NCBI GenBank assembly: GCA_026770585.1
Contig: MU646450.1
Location: 148,133 to 159,935, forward strand
Length of the DNA stretch: 11,803 nucleotides
Reading direction: 5' to 3'
Source of the DNA: Baffinella frigidus
Lineage: Eukaryota; Cryptophyceae; Cryptomonadales; Baffinellaceae
Shown: positions 11,604 through 11,803 of the stretch, in pieces
Layout of the letters: every line of letters begins with the position of its first letter
Numbering within the stretch: position 1 is the first letter of the stretch
Made by a program: the position numbers and the translations under genes
Notes under the pieces: model-generated
What the model was told of the DNA's origin: nothing
Seen by the model: the letters and a program-made list of their open reading frames with translations, nothing else
Databases searched by the model: none

Positions 11604-11637
11604 TCGATAGTAGGGCATCAGCACCCGTCCGTCTGCC
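11604..11637 (-). pseudogene. Degenerate copy of exon a start
   Basis: The minus strand reads GTGTTGGCAG then ACGGACGGGTGCTGATGCCC and TACTATCGAGG, matching exon a (ADGPVLLPYYR) except for a 4-base loss that breaks the frame counted from the acceptor. A long GT microsatellite (AC on this strand) abuts the acceptor. Confidence 0.55.

Positions 11638-11638
<1 letters not shown>

Positions 11639-11677
<39 letters not shown>
11639..11677 (+). repeat. AC microsatellite
   Basis: About 19 AC units, directly joined to the AT tract that follows. Confidence 0.97.
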
Positions 11678-11697
<20 letters not shown>

Positions 11698-11710
11698 CAT
11701 ATATATATAC

Positions 11711-11803
<93 letters not shown>
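11678..11803 (+). repeat. AT microsatellite to window end
   Basis: An AT dinucleotide tract with a few ACAT interruptions continues to the end of the window. Its true length is unknown, and such tracts often end assemblies. Confidence 0.97.

Noticed and set aside
11533-11730. Minus-strand frame with Tyr/Ile and Cys/Val repeats
   Set aside because: It is a translation of the AT and AC tracts and the arm of hairpin F.

Overview
The window reads as repeat-rich nuclear DNA from a eukaryote. There is no bacterial gene layout: no long conserved ORFs, no operons and no ribosome-binding sites. Instead there are split ankyrin-type exons with GT..AG junctions, many short non-autonomous hairpin elements with target-site duplications (TSDs), microsatellites, and arrays with a strict 7-bp period that resemble degenerate TTTAGGG telomere repeats. 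TTTAGGG-type telomeres occur in plants and several algal/alveolate lineages. Together with abundant ankyrin genes this makes a chromerid-like or other algal protist my best guess, but at low confidence; nothing here fixes the species.

Layout. Bases 1-1000: a CT/TCTG microsatellite, a duplicated segment whose second copy carries a 141-bp hairpin element (E1), and segmental-repeat fragments. Bases 1000-2450: degenerate heptad arrays, a 24-bp palindromic minisatellite, hairpin element A1 and several copies of a G-rich module. Bases 2450-5450: duplicated segments in direct and inverted orientation, hairpin elements B1, C1, D, I1 and B2, a dispersed repeat containing GATTCACGGACCTGG, and a TACC microsatellite. 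Bases 5450-7000: elements E2, I2, L and H, plus a 210-bp array of 30 in-register heptads (6031-6240).

Bases 7000-9500 hold the only coding sequence I can support, on the minus strand: three short exons (9484-9394, 8722-8658, 7096-7013). Joined at GT..AG junctions they keep one reading frame and give two ankyrin repeats. Their introns (about 0.67 and 1.56 kb) contain hairpin elements A2, C2, C3, E3 and G, a 42-bp perfect palindrome, and degraded or duplicated copies of the same exons. Bases 9500-11803: element B3, a GT/GA minisatellite, degenerate copies of the first exon, elements E4, J, K, I3 and F, and a terminal AC/AT microsatellite running off the end.

The most interesting signal is the hairpin elements. 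At least five sequence-unrelated families (A-E) share a terminal TNATC-like motif and exact 4-bp TSDs, which points to one mobilising enzyme not encoded here. The remaining long reading frames fall in simple repeats or in transposon arms and are not called as genes.
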